DNA from: CAVURW01 sp963743595
GTDB lineage: Bacteria; Verrucomicrobiota; Verrucomicrobiia; Methylacidiphilales; UBA1321
Assembly (NCBI GenBank): GCA_963743595.1
Contig: CAVURW010000098.1
Span: 1-39,256, forward strand
Reading direction: 5' to 3'
Length of the DNA: 39,256 nt
Shown: positions 16,110 through 24,860 of the stretch, in pieces
Layout: every line of letters starts with the position of its first letter
Position numbering within the stretch: the first letter of the stretch is position 1
Made by a program: the position numbers and the translations under genes
Notes under the pieces: model-generated
Seen by the model: the letters and a program-made list of their open reading frames with translations, nothing else
Told to the model about the DNA's origin: nothing
Databases searched by the model: none

Positions 16110-17825
16110 ATGCAACCTCCTACTTCCGAGCTCAATGTGAAGTTTAGCGCCACGTTCATCCGATCTTCCCCCTGGCTGAAAATGAGTTGTACGTTCGGCA
16201 AAAATGGGAGATGGCAGTGCACGGCTGAGCGCTTTCCGCTCTACATCGGAATCTTCGCTTTAACGATAATCGATCTCGGTTTTTTTCTGCCGGAAGGTGT
16301 TCTCTCCCGGTTGCTGGGAGCACTCTGGCTGGCGATCACTCTCCTGTTTTTGGCGAGTGCCTTGATCCTGTCGATTCGCTCCCTTGCGTGGAATCGTGAG
16401 CTTTGGGCCTCTCGGGAATGGCCCTGGTTCTTGGTGGCGCTGATCGTTCCTATTTGTGCCATGCTCGTGGGCCTCTTCGGGGTCGACTGGCTTCTCTGTA
16501 ACGACGAAAGCAATTTGCAAATCAGCCTGGGAATGGATCTGCTTCAAAACGATAACGCATTTGGCGTCTATCAATCGGGATATCGCGCCGGTTATCCCGC
16601 CCGGCAGTTCATTCTGGCGGCGATTCCCTCCTACCTGTTCGGGCATAGCCTGGAGCTCGTTCGGCTGAGTTTCTTTAGTTATTTCTTATGGGCGCACGTG
16701 GCGTTTTTGGCGGCAGCGGGCCAATTATTGCAAGCCAGGAAATGTCTCTATCCCTGGATATGGGCGAGTCTGGCCTCGCTAGCAGTCACTCTCAGCCCTT
16801 ACACGCTTCTCACCGTGCGGATCTATGAACAATCCTCCATTCCCATTTGTGCTTCGATGTTCTTGGTGGCCGGGTTTCTTCGGGTGCTGGAGCGTCCCAG
16901 CAATTTCAATTGGTTCTGGGTGGCTTGGGCGATTGGATTCCTCCCGTTCTGCCATCGACCTGCTCTCTCCGCGTGGCCGATGAGCATGCTCTGCCTTTTC
17001 GTCCTCCTATTTTACGCGCGCTACCGTTCATTCGCGCTTGTGGCCATAATGGCTCAAGGAAGCGTGGCACTCGTGGTCGGCATGCTGGTTTTACGGAAGA
17101 ATTGGTACGAGTTTCAGCACCTCTTTGTCACCCATGACCTACCGCTTCCCTTGGCGGAGTGGCGTGAGTTTCAGCTGATGACGCACTACTCGGGACCGGA
17201 ACTCTCTATCATTCCTGCGCCACTGGCCATCGCCTCGATCGGCCTGATCTATTACAGCTTTAAGGTCCGCGATTTTCGGTTCCCCGCCATTTTCATTTGG
17301 GCGCTCACTTCCATCTATTCAGCCGGGCGATTGATCGGCAGTTATCCGCATGCGGCGGACTTTGATGCGCGGAACACGCTGCCCACGCTGCCGTTCGTCG
17401 CGGCAGGACTGATTCTGTTTATCATGAAGTATCACGCGCACATCGGTTCAGCTCTGGAAACGTGGCAAAAGGCGGCTCGGCTCGGCATCGTCTACCTCGT
17501 TTACACCGGCGGCTTCCTGGTGCTGCTTTTTCGAAGTCACGTGGACGGAATCCATTTTCCTTCCGACGTGGAGCGAATGGTCTTCTGTATCGATCGCTAC
17601 GTGCAATCCGGCAAACCCCTCAAGAAAATCTACATCCTGCCGCCCCTTCCTAACTTTACCATGGAAGATTTTCTGCCGTACTACGCTCCCGGAGCCACAG
17701 CGGTTTTCGGTCCTCCGCCTCCCGGCGAAAAAGAGCCGGGCTATTGCATCATTCACATGACCAAGTGGGCGAAGGAAAGCGATCCCCGCCCATACGACGT
17801 GGGAATTCAGATTGATCCCGAGTGA
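16110..17825 (+). CDS. Multi-spanning GT-C-like membrane protein
   Basis: The 571-residue protein has about eleven membrane helices in residues 42-480 and a soluble C-terminal domain of about 85 residues. An early extracytoplasmic loop contains an acidic NDESN motif (Asp132, Glu133) after the third or fourth helix, in the position of the metal-binding acidic motif of GT-C glycosyltransferases that use lipid-linked sugar donors (ArnT, PMT families). A GYPARQF stretch follows. This makes a membrane glycosyltransferase the leading guess, but no family signature is decisive. It is the last gene of the 14383-17825 operon, 8 bp after its neighbour. Confidence 0.6.
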   Translation: MQPPTSELNVKFSATFIRSSPWLKMSCTFGKNGRWQCTAERFPLYIGIFALTIIDLGFFLPEGVLSRLLGALWLAITLLFLASALILSIRSLAWNRELWASREWPWFLVALIVPICAMLVGLFGVDWLLCNDESNLQISLGMDLLQNDNAFGVYQSGYRAGYPARQFILAAIPSYLFGHSLELVRLSFFSYFLWAHVAFLAAAGQLLQARKCLYPWIWASLASLAVTLSPYTLLTVRIYEQSSIPICASMFLVAGFLRVLERPSNFNWFWVAWAIGFLPFCHRPALSAWPMSMLCLFVLLFYARYRSFALVAIMAQGSVALVVGMLVLRKNWYEFQHLFVTHDLPLPLAEWREFQLMTHYSGPELSIIPAPLAIASIGLIYYSFKVRDFRFPAIFIWALTSIYSAGRLIGSYPHAADFDARNTLPTLPFVAAGLILFIMKYHAHIGSALETWQKAARLGIVYLVYTGGFLVLLFRSHVDGIHFPSDVERMVFCIDRYVQSGKPLKKIYILPPLPNFTMEDFLPYYAPGATAVFGPPPPGEKEPGYCIIHMTKWAKESDPRPYDVGIQIDPE

Positions 17826-17931
17826 GTGGCCTAAAGCAAGATCCAGCTTAGACCATTTACGATTGAGGTTCGGTACATTCGGGTTGAACCAGTTCGATCT
17901 ATCGAATATTACACGTAAATGGTCTTATCTG

Positions 17932-18190
17932 TCACATGCCTTCTGGCTCTAGGCCCGAAGGGACAGCTTCATGTTCAGCCAGGCTCAGGAGCGAAGCGAC
18001 GCAAGCCTGGGTTCGCCTCGTCGTGAACATCTAATTAAAGACGCCGAAACATGTTCAACATCAAACATTGTGACGCGAGCTTACAGCCCGCAGTCGCTTT
18101 TTTGGGCGAACCCAGGCTTGCGTCGCTTCGCTCCTAAGCCTGGGCTAAGTCATTGCCGGCCCTACGGGCCTGAAGGCAGAAGGCATGTGA
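17932..18190. repeat. Second giant inverted repeat, arms of about 85 nt
   Basis: Bases 17987-18017 are the exact reverse complement of 18105-18135 (31 of 31). The outer ends 17932-17944 and 18178-18190 are also exact complements (13 of 13). The bases between these blocks pair imperfectly (AGGCCCGAAGGG against CCCTACGGGCCT). The central spacer of about 87 nt includes GCGAGCTTACAGCCCGCAGTCGC, which recurs with two differences at 27728-27750. It differs in sequence from the element at 5118-5371 but has the same architecture. Confidence 0.88.
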
Positions 18191-18232
18191 GAGATAAGTC
18201 AATCCTGGTTATGGTTCCATCGTCACGCTGGT

Positions 18233-18260
18233 CGTGAAGCGAGAGGCGTGAAGCGAGAGG
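18233..18260. repeat. 14-bp direct tandem repeat, two copies
   Basis: CGTGAAGCGAGAGG occurs twice head to tail at 18233-18246 and 18247-18260. It sits between a TCGTCACGCTGG half-palindrome and the complete palindrome at 18272. This looks like internal decay or expansion of a palindromic intergenic repeat. Confidence 0.85.
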
Positions 18261-18271
18261 CGCTAGTGGGT

Positions 18272-18286
18272 CCAGCGTCACGCTGG
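18272..18286. repeat. Short REP-like palindrome CCAGCGTCACGCTGG
   Basis: This is a near-perfect palindrome with a single central base. The same core GCGTCACGCT occurs in intergenic sequence at 24851-24860, 27776-27785 and 35621-35630, so it is a dispersed repeat. A degenerate half copy is at 18219-18230. Confidence 0.7.
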
Positions 18287-18334
18287 TTGAATGCGGACTT
18301 GATGCCACGAGTGCGATCCGGCATTCTCCAACAG

Positions 18335-18658
18335 ATGTTTACCCCACGACTTGTCTTTGTAACCGCCCCAGACAAGGAGAGCGCCCAAAAACTGGCCGGG
18401 CTTGTTCTCGAGAAACGCCTGGCAGCCTGCGTTAATATTCTGCCGGAAATCGAGTCCCATTATCGGTGGGAAGGTAAAATTCAAAACAGCATCGAGTGCA
18501 TGTTGATCATTAAGAGCTCGGCTGAACAATTCTCGCATTTGGAAAGTCTTATCTCCTCGAACCACCCCTACGCTTGCCCCGAGATCATCGCCATTACATC
18601 AGCGGAGATTCAGAATAAGTTCCGCGTTTGGTGGGAAGACAGCATTGCAGATTCCTAG
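18335..18658 (+). CDS. cutA: CutA-type divalent-cation tolerance protein
   Basis: The 107-residue protein matches the CutA1 family, a small trimeric cytoplasmic protein of ferredoxin-like fold linked to divalent metal tolerance, although its exact role is unsettled. Recognisable features are the VFVTAPDKESAQKLA start, the LEKRLAACVNILP motif, YRWEGKIQ, and the C-terminal HPYACPEIIAI with a following tryptophan pair. ATG 18335 gives the usual family length. The frame extends upstream to 18248 only through repeat sequence. It is followed 24 bp later by the CPBP protease gene. Confidence 0.93.
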   Translation: MFTPRLVFVTAPDKESAQKLAGLVLEKRLAACVNILPEIESHYRWEGKIQNSIECMLIIKSSAEQFSHLESLISSNHPYACPEIIAITSAEIQNKFRVWWEDSIADS

Positions 18659-18682
18659 GAATCGTCGCAGACTTTACGCTTC

Positions 18683-19495
18683 ATGTTTTTGAATAAGCCG
18701 GGCTTTCTGAAAGTCGCTGCCCATCTCGCCCTCGCGCTCGGCATCACAGCACTCATAGGGGGTACCCCTACCGACCTTCTCGCACGCGCACTGGGAATTC
18801 CGTATCACCGCGTGTTGGATCGCCTGCCAATGGTCTGTGTCCTCATCACGGTTCTCATTTTCGATCACCACCTCATTTTACCGCCTTGGTCTACCCGCAC
18901 GGGTAAACGCGCATCCGGGCCACTGCCACAAACGGGGGTGGGACTTTTACTGGGTGCAGCGACCAGCTTGATCGCATTGATCATCGGGCTCGTAGCGGGG
19001 TATTGGGGCATTCGCACCAGCTCGATTTCCGTGGCGACACTCGAGACGATTGCGGTTGCCATTACTGTGGTTCCATTAATCGAAGAGACGTTCTTTCGCG
19101 GGCTGGGAATTCCCGTTAAGAAACCACATCCGCTCACCATTATGCTCGTGACTATCGTCTACGCGACGGTTCACTTTTGGCGTTTCCCCACAGCTATCGA
19201 TCATGAACCGGTGACCGCTTTTTCAGGTGCACAAGCCATTTGGCACATCCTTCTGCAATCGAGCGAATTGATCTCCATTCACGGGCTTAACCTGCTGCTT
19301 ATCGGAACAATCCTCGCCACACTTTACCTGCGCTATTCCAGTCTCTGGGCTTCATTTGCCGCGCATGCCACATGGGTCCTGGCGCTTTTGATTTTACCGA
19401 GTCAACTGCACCCGGAGACGGCAATCGATTCCTCCATCTTCACCTCGACTGCCCTATTTCTTGGCCTGATTTGGCTTAAACTCCAGCGCGTTTAG
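18683..19495 (+). CDS. CPBP-family intramembrane metalloprotease
   Basis: The 270-residue protein has about seven membrane helices. It carries the CPBP (Abi/Rce1-like) motifs: EETFFRG at residues 134-140 (E-E-x-x-x-R), a histidine in ATVHFWRF at about 164, and HATW near 228. These residues form the metal site of membrane-embedded proteases that process prenylated or other membrane proteins. Its substrate is unknown. The 3' end overlaps the convergent HAD gene by 20 bp. Confidence 0.82.
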   Translation: MFLNKPGFLKVAAHLALALGITALIGGTPTDLLARALGIPYHRVLDRLPMVCVLITVLIFDHHLILPPWSTRTGKRASGPLPQTGVGLLLGAATSLIALIIGLVAGYWGIRTSSISVATLETIAVAITVVPLIEETFFRGLGIPVKKPHPLTIMLVTIVYATVHFWRFPTAIDHEPVTAFSGAQAIWHILLQSSELISIHGLNLLLIGTILATLYLRYSSLWASFAAHATWVLALLILPSQLHPETAIDSSIFTSTALFLGLIWLKLQRV

Positions 19496-21683
19496 CCGAT
19501 TCACCGCTGCTGGCCGCCTCACTAGGCATCACCAGCCCAGCGCCTGTCTTGGCCGTCACACGCTTATCGTAAGCCTGATCTTCTTCGCGCACGCGATCGG
19601 CCACTTGCGTGATCACGGACTTGAACGCAGTCTCCAATTCCGTGCCCCGGCTGTAATCGCGAGGCAGCAGATAATCGACCCGCTGATCCTGCTTCAAGAT
19701 CGACATGATTTCCGTCTCCGGACCGTTCGCGTCGTACACGCCAATCGCGCTGCCGCCGTGCTGTTTCGTGTAGGCCATGTAGGCGATATCCGTTTTCCCA
19801 TCGGCCACGGCGATCATGTTTTTGATCGGAATAAAATCGGGCATGTGCCGATTTACCAGCGTATCGTCATCGGCGTGCGTCAACCCCTTGCGAACCAGAT
19901 CGACCATACGCGTTTTCACGGTGAAATTTGCGCTCTCGGCACAGCCATTCACCATGCCCGTCTGCTCATCATAAGTCAGCCGCATACCCATAACCGAATC
20001 CATTTCCTTAGCCAGTGAAGTCGCCTTGATCATGTCGGTCAGATTCGCGCTGGCGATGTGAAACTCAATCTCGAGTCCCTTCTCTTTCGCGAATTCCCGC
20101 ATGCGATCAAAAAAATTGTCCTCACCGAGGAGGCCCTTGCTAAAGGGAATCGTCGCGCCAAACTCCTCGAGCTTCGCCTTGGTCACACCGTGCGTTGGAA
20201 ACAGCATGCCGTTCACACGCTCGCCCACTTGGCTGGCGTGGACACCCTCAGCCTTCACTTTATTCCCCGCCTGCTCGCGTTCTTCATCGGTAATTCCCAC
20301 GGCCTTGTAAAAAGTGCGGATGCTGTTGCCCTCAGTCACCGTTTCATCGAAATCGAAGACCAAGGCGACACGCCGACTGGGCGGCACCAGTTTACCGACC
20401 TCGTCTTGGTCGAGAATCGCCGGTTGCACTTCCATTCGTTTGAAGAAACGGTCGCAGGCCTCTTTCAAATCGGGCCGAGCCGCGAAAATCGCGTCCAGTT
20501 TGCTCTCCGCAGCCTCGGGATCACGACGCGCTTCACGACCGAGATCGACCAACTGCGCGAGTAATTCCTTGGGGTTAGTAGTCGTCACTTCGACCGGCTT
20601 ACCGACACTCGCAGCCTGCTCTTGGGCGGTCTGAGAGTAGATCTCTTTCTCGTTGCGAATCCGTTCAGCCATCGCACGAATCTGCTCCTTAAACGCGGCC
20701 TCCAATGGACTGCCTTCCCGATAATCGCGAACCTGCAACTCATCCGCCGCGTGATCGTCCTGCAAGACCTTTAAATTCCGGGTCGGCTTCTCCGGATTGT
20801 AGACGCCGATTGCCGTGCCGCCGTGATCTCGTGCCATGGCCATGAACGTCATGTCAGTCTCACCGTCCCCGACGATCACCATGTTCTTCAGCGGAATTAC
20901 GGTGGGTAATTTCCGGTTCACGAGTAAGCCGTCGGTCGCATTTTTATCGACAATGCCTTTGCTGATTTCGGTGAGCATGCGCGTCTTCGTCGTGAAATCG
21001 ACGCTCTGGCCCATGCCGGTCAACAGCCCCGATTGCTCGTCGAAAATCAAGCGCTTCGCATTGATCGTATTGAATTCCAGCGCAATCGCCGAATTTGCGG
21101 GGATATCATAAAAATTGGCGCTCGCCATGTGGAACTGCACCTCTACGCCCTGGTCTTTAGCGTACGCCCGCATGCGATCAAAGAAATTGTTCTCACCGGT
21201 TAGACCTGCGGCCAAGGGCACGGTGGCCGCATAATCCTTAAAGTCCTGACGCGTAATTCCCTCACCCGGAGGCAGCGAATTGATGTAGCGCATTGTCCAA
21301 TTTTGGGGGCGTCGCCCAGAGTGCGTTCCGCGCGCCTCCTCTTCCGCATCCCACTGACGCATCAGTTCTTTCGACATGCCCATCTTTTCCATAAAAGGCG
21401 TGGCCGTGTTTGCCTGCGTGAGGGTTTCATCGAAATCGAAGACCAAGCCGATGATCTCGCTCGGCGGTTTAAGACCCACTTTCTCGGTCGCCTGACTGGC
21501 CGCGAGCACGGACTCGGTCGGCACCTGCGCAACTAACTTATCCACGGCGACTCGGAGCTCGGGATTTTCGCTAAAAACCTTGTTTAATTGAATCTGCGTG
21601 TCGGAGGGCAATTCTTCCGCTTGCTGCCCCAGTTCGATCACGTGATTGAGCAGTGCCTGATAGTTCGCCTTCAAATCACTCAT
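19476..21683 (-). CDS. Internally duplicated HAD-superfamily hydrolase
   Basis: The 735-residue protein contains two copies of a unit of about 361 residues. Each has a helical leader (about 10-53 and 374-417, with LLNHVIELGQ and LLAQLVDLGR aligning) followed by a HAD phosphatase domain. Motif I is VFDFDETLT (Asp83, Asp85) and VFDFDETVT (Asp444, Asp446). Motif II is in HMASAN and HIASAN. Motif IV is GDGETD (Asp273, Asp277) and ADGKTD (Asp628, Asp632). Both halves therefore keep the catalytic residues. The substrate is unknown; DFDET-type HAD proteins include phosphoserine phosphatase relatives. ATG 21683 overlaps the stop of a small upstream gene (ATGA). The 3' end overlaps the CPBP gene. Confidence 0.82.
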   Translation of the reverse strand: MSDLKANYQALLNHVIELGQQAEELPSDTQIQLNKVFSENPELRVAVDKLVAQVPTESVLAASQATEKVGLKPPSEIIGLVFDFDETLTQANTATPFMEKMGMSKELMRQWDAEEEARGTHSGRRPQNWTMRYINSLPPGEGITRQDFKDYAATVPLAAGLTGENNFFDRMRAYAKDQGVEVQFHMASANFYDIPANSAIALEFNTINAKRLIFDEQSGLLTGMGQSVDFTTKTRMLTEISKGIVDKNATDGLLVNRKLPTVIPLKNMVIVGDGETDMTFMAMARDHGGTAIGVYNPEKPTRNLKVLQDDHAADELQVRDYREGSPLEAAFKEQIRAMAERIRNEKEIYSQTAQEQAASVGKPVEVTTTNPKELLAQLVDLGREARRDPEAAESKLDAIFAARPDLKEACDRFFKRMEVQPAILDQDEVGKLVPPSRRVALVFDFDETVTEGNSIRTFYKAVGITDEEREQAGNKVKAEGVHASQVGERVNGMLFPTHGVTKAKLEEFGATIPFSKGLLGEDNFFDRMREFAKEKGLEIEFHIASANLTDMIKATSLAKEMDSVMGMRLTYDEQTGMVNGCAESANFTVKTRMVDLVRKGLTHADDDTLVNRHMPDFIPIKNMIAVADGKTDIAYMAYTKQHGGSAIGVYDANGPETEIMSILKQDQRVDYLLPRDYSRGTELETAFKSVITQVADRVREEDQAYDKRVTAKTGAGLVMPSEAASSGESAKRAGV

Positions 21684-21904
21684 TTCGAATTTCCTTGTTT
21701 CCGAGGGCGACGCGCCAGCTCCATCACAGTCGCCTGAGCGGCCAATTCCACGGCCTGTCGAATCAACTCGTCGGTCGGCGGCACGCTGGATTTTTCGATC
21801 ACATTGAGGAGATCCAGACAAACCTGTGGTTCACCCAGCTTCAGCGCCTGCTGAGCCTCATCCAATACATTCTCAGCCTCGTTGATAGTCACGCCGCAGA
21901 ACAC
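21680..21904 (-). CDS. Small helical protein translationally coupled to the HAD gene
   Basis: This frame of about 74 residues starts at GTG 21904, or possibly GTG 21892, and its TGA overlaps the ATG of the HAD gene by 4 bp. The sequence is almost all helical and resembles a single TPR-like pair (EAQQALKLGEPQVCLDLL, then a second helix pair). It ends in a basic tail. It does not resemble the helical leaders inside the HAD protein. The coupling is the main reason to accept it. Its function is unknown. Confidence 0.55.
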   Translation of the reverse strand: MFCGVTINEAENVLDEAQQALKLGEPQVCLDLLNVIEKSSVPPTDELIRQAVELAAQATVMELARRPRKQGNSK

Positions 21905-21943
21905 TACATCAACAAGCGGCGGTGTACAGATTTATTTGAGAAA

Positions 21944-23563
21944 TCAAGCGTCCAGCGCAGCTTTGATTTCTTCCTTCGGCACCCGCTGGGCGAATGCGTA
22001 GAAGGGCTCCTCGGGCAGTTGTTTGGCCTTGTAGTAGCGCAGCAGTTTACCCACCGTATGGTGAATTTCCGGGCTTAAGATTTTGCCCTTCACGAGTTGA
22101 TTAAAGCGCGCTTGATCGCCGAGTTTTCCGCCGATGAACATGTCGAAGCATTCTGTCATCACGCCATCAACGCGAGTTTGACCGCCTCGAAACCCGATAT
22201 CGGCGATTTGATGCTGTCCGCAGGAGCTTGGGCAACCGCTAAAGTGAATGCGAATCTTATCGGAGTAATCGGAGCATTCGGCTTCGAGTTGCTCGACGAG
22301 GGTAGCCATGCGGTTTTTCGTCTCGGCCAGTGCCAGGTTGCAGAACTCAATGCCGGTGCACGAGACACAACCGCGACGGAAATTGGTCGGTTTCCATTCG
22401 AAGCCTTCAGCGGTCAGCTCCGCTTGAAGCGCCGCGAGTTTGGTCTCAGGAATATTGAGAAGAATCAGGTTTTGCTTATTCGTGGTCGTCACACGGTCAG
22501 AGCTCGATTGAGCGTAACGCTTCGAGAGATCCGCGAGCTTTCTCAGGTCTGAACCGCGAACGCGCCCCCCGGCGAAACAGATGCCGACGTACCAAAGCCC
22601 GGCCTGCTTCTGTTCATGAACGCCCAAGTGATCCGATTCCGGGTCGCCTGGGTAGACGAACGCGTCGTGGCGTTGGAAGCTGCGCCCTGACAATTCCTCA
22701 ATCTTCGCGAGGAACTTTTCGGGACCCCAATCGGCCATGAGAAACTTGAGACGAGCGCGGTTGCGGCGATCCCGGAACCCGAAGTCGCGGTAAACGACCG
22801 ACGTGTAATGAACAATCGGCAGAACGTCCTCCGGAGTCAAAAACACCGGCAAGGTCTGGGCCAAATGAGGCGCACTCGAGAGACCGCCGCCCACCTTAAT
22901 GCCGTAGCCCGCTTCCAATCGGCCATTGTGCGTCCGCTCCAGACCGAACACGCCGACGCAATTGATGTCCGGCTGGGAGCAATGAATCCGGCACCCGGAA
23001 ATCGCGATCTTATATTTGCGCGGGAGATTCGAAAACTCCCTGTTATCCGTGAGATGTTCACTCACCGCATGGAGAACCGGCGTGGCATCAATGATCTCAT
23101 TCTTATCGATCCCCGCGATCGGGCAACCCGCGATGTTTCGCGTATCATCGCCGCACGCACCGGAACTGGTCATCCCCACAGCAGCGAGTCGTGAGAACAC
23201 TTCAGGAAAGTCTTCGATTTTGAGCCAGTGAAATTGGAACGTCTGGCGTGTGGTGATATCGGCAAAGCCATGGCCAAAGTCATCCGCGATTGATGCAACC
23301 GTTGCGAGTTGGTCTGCGGTGAGTTGTCCTCCGGGCACCTTGATTCGAAGCATGAAATAACCGGAGTCCTTAGGGCGTTGGCGATAGACGCCGTACCACT
23401 TCATCCGATCGAAATCTTCTTCGGTGATCGCTTGAAACCCGAGCTTGGCGTAGCGGTAAACGTCGTGAATCACGTCGAGACCGTCCTTCTCCATCTTAGC
23501 CTTTTCCTGCGGCGTGGGTCCTGGAGTGAAGTTGCGGGGGGTGGAAAGCGATGGGTTAGACAT
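21944..23563 (-). CDS. nirA: Ferredoxin-dependent nitrite/sulfite reductase
   Basis: The 539-residue protein has the siroheme/4Fe-4S reductase plan, with two half-domains each starting with a ferredoxin-like stretch (about 60-130 and 320-390). The cluster ligands are C402 and C408 (CTGIEFC) and C444 and C448 (GCPSSC), the C-x5-C...C-x3-C spacing of this family. GDDTRNIAGCPIAGID at about 138-153 is typical of assimilatory ferredoxin nitrite reductases rather than CysI, so reduction of nitrite to ammonium is preferred, with sulfite as an alternative. No nitrate reductase or transporter gene is in the window. Downstream in the same direction are the small gene and the HAD gene after a 39-bp gap. 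Confidence 0.85.
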   Translation of the reverse strand: MSNPSLSTPRNFTPGPTPQEKAKMEKDGLDVIHDVYRYAKLGFQAITEEDFDRMKWYGVYRQRPKDSGYFMLRIKVPGGQLTADQLATVASIADDFGHGFADITTRQTFQFHWLKIEDFPEVFSRLAAVGMTSSGACGDDTRNIAGCPIAGIDKNEIIDATPVLHAVSEHLTDNREFSNLPRKYKIAISGCRIHCSQPDINCVGVFGLERTHNGRLEAGYGIKVGGGLSSAPHLAQTLPVFLTPEDVLPIVHYTSVVYRDFGFRDRRNRARLKFLMADWGPEKFLAKIEELSGRSFQRHDAFVYPGDPESDHLGVHEQKQAGLWYVGICFAGGRVRGSDLRKLADLSKRYAQSSSDRVTTTNKQNLILLNIPETKLAALQAELTAEGFEWKPTNFRRGCVSCTGIEFCNLALAETKNRMATLVEQLEAECSDYSDKIRIHFSGCPSSCGQHQIADIGFRGGQTRVDGVMTECFDMFIGGKLGDQARFNQLVKGKILSPEIHHTVGKLLRYYKAKQLPEEPFYAFAQRVPKEEIKAALDA

Positions 23564-23673
23564 AGGAGAAATGAAGCTAAAGAATATGCGGATTGCACTA
23601 AAAAAGCAAATCCTATCGACAAAGGGGAGATAGACTATTAGACCTCTCGCCGCATCGTTTATTGCGGGTTATT
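23564..23673. promoter_or_regulatory. Upstream region of the nitrite reductase gene
   Basis: This 110-bp spacer lies between the bioF stop and the nirA start, both on the minus strand. It is A+T-rich and probably contains the nirA promoter. No recognised operator was found. Confidence 0.3.
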
Positions 23674-24840
23674 TTAGATATGGACGATTTTCCGAATCTC
23701 CTCCGCCAACGATGAAACAAGGTCCGGTTTTTGGACCGCGCTCAGCGTGACGCGAAGACGCGCCTGGTTGCGCGGTACGGTGGGGTAACGAATCGCCGGA
23801 ACATAAAATCCCGCTTGGCTCAATGCGGCAGAAGCGCTCAATGCCGCCGCATTCGTCCCGCAGATAATCGGTTGTATAGCGGAACGGGATTGGGTCTCGA
23901 GCGGCCCCATTTTGCTGAGGAAGAGGCGAATATTTTGTTCCAAGGCAGCCCGGGCTGCTTGCCCGATCTCGGTTTGGCAGAGGCTCACCGCAACCAGACT
24001 GGCCGCAATCGCTCCTGGAGGAAGTGCCGTGGAATAGACAAACGAGCGTGCTTTATTCACCAGAAAATCGATCAACGACTGAGATCCCGAGATGTATCCG
24101 CCCACGGAACCGAGCGCCTTACTGAATGTGCCCATCGTGATTTCAACCTGGTTGGCCAGGCCTATCGCGCTGATCTGCCCTGCGCCGTGGGGCCCATGAA
24201 GGCCGGTCGAATGCGCTTCATCGACAAGCAACCACGCATCGAATCGATTTTTCAGCTCCACCAAGTCCGTAAGCTGAGCCACATCACCGTCCATCGAGAA
24301 AATCGATTCGGTAATGATCAAGATCCGGGTGGAGGCGGGTGCTTTCGCTCGGATTTGTTTCAGGATCGATTCGAGACGGTCGACGTTATTATGGGGATAG
24401 ACGCGCAGCGTGGCACCACTCAGCCGTGCGCCATCGATCAAACAGGCATGCGTGAGTTTATCGACAATGACGTGATCGTTCGGGCCAACAAGTGCCGGCA
24501 CCGTACCGATTGCCGCGGCGTATCCGTTCCCGAAAACCAAGGCGGCGGGCGATTGCTTCCACTGCGCCAATTTCGATTCGAGCTCGAGAATAGGAGGGGT
24601 CGTGCCCGCGCCGACTAACCGGGACGCTCCTGCGCCGGTTCCCAAGAGTTCGGTCACTCGCTGTGCCGTTTGAATCAAGGTCTCATGACGACTCCAGCCC
24701 AGATAATCGTTTGACCCGAAATCATGGAGCGGGCCCGGCCGCGAGGGCACGGCTAGGGCGCAGCGGAGTTTGCGAAGGCTTTGACTCTGCTCCAGCTCGC
24801 GGAGATGCGTCTGGAGAAACAAATCGAGCGACGGGTTCAA
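23674..24840 (-). CDS. bioF: 8-amino-7-oxononanoate synthase
   Basis: BioF condenses pimeloyl-ACP (or -CoA) with L-alanine to form the biotin precursor KAPA, using PLP. The 388-residue protein shows the alpha-oxoamine synthase motifs: FGSNDYLG at about 41-48, GTGAGASRL at 67-75, VDEAHSTG at 206-213, and the PLP-binding lysine at 241 in TFSKALGSVGGY. KBL (glycine acetyltransferase) is the main alternative, but the SNDYLG start and the length suit BioF. The only workable start is TTG at 24840, because an in-frame stop lies a few codons upstream. No other biotin synthesis gene is adjacent; birA is 9 kb away. Confidence 0.85.
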   Translation of the reverse strand: MNPSLDLFLQTHLRELEQSQSLRKLRCALAVPSRPGPLHDFGSNDYLGWSRHETLIQTAQRVTELLGTGAGASRLVGAGTTPPILELESKLAQWKQSPAALVFGNGYAAAIGTVPALVGPNDHVIVDKLTHACLIDGARLSGATLRVYPHNNVDRLESILKQIRAKAPASTRILIITESIFSMDGDVAQLTDLVELKNRFDAWLLVDEAHSTGLHGPHGAGQISAIGLANQVEITMGTFSKALGSVGGYISGSQSLIDFLVNKARSFVYSTALPPGAIAASLVAVSLCQTEIGQAARAALEQNIRLFLSKMGPLETQSRSAIQPIICGTNAAALSASAALSQAGFYVPAIRYPTVPRNQARLRVTLSAVQKPDLVSSLAEEIRKIVHI

Positions 24841-24850
24841 GATCGCGGTG

Positions 24851-24860
24851 GCGTCACGCT
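24851..24860. repeat. Copy of the GCGTCACGCT repeat core
   Basis: The 10-bp core shared with 18272, 27773 and 35618 lies across the stop codon of the MBL gene, just upstream of bioF. The flanking bases do not extend the palindrome here, so it may be a coincidence or a decayed copy. Confidence 0.35.

Larger units (their letters stand above)
17826..18334. other. Repeat-rich intergenic region without genes
   Basis: This 509-bp stretch separates the GT-C-like gene from cutA and contains no convincing gene. It holds a 12-bp stem at 17850-17861 and 17914-17925 (AGACCATTTACG and its complement), a giant inverted repeat at 17932-18190, a 14-bp direct repeat at 18233-18260, and a short CCAGCGTCACGCTGG palindrome at 18272-18286. 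Open frames over it, including one at 17971-18237, consist of repeat sequence and are not protein-like. A promoter for cutA is presumably in the last 100 bp. Confidence 0.75.

Noticed and set aside
17971..18237. 88-codon plus-strand frame
   Set aside because: It is made of the arms and spacer of the inverted repeat and is not protein-like.
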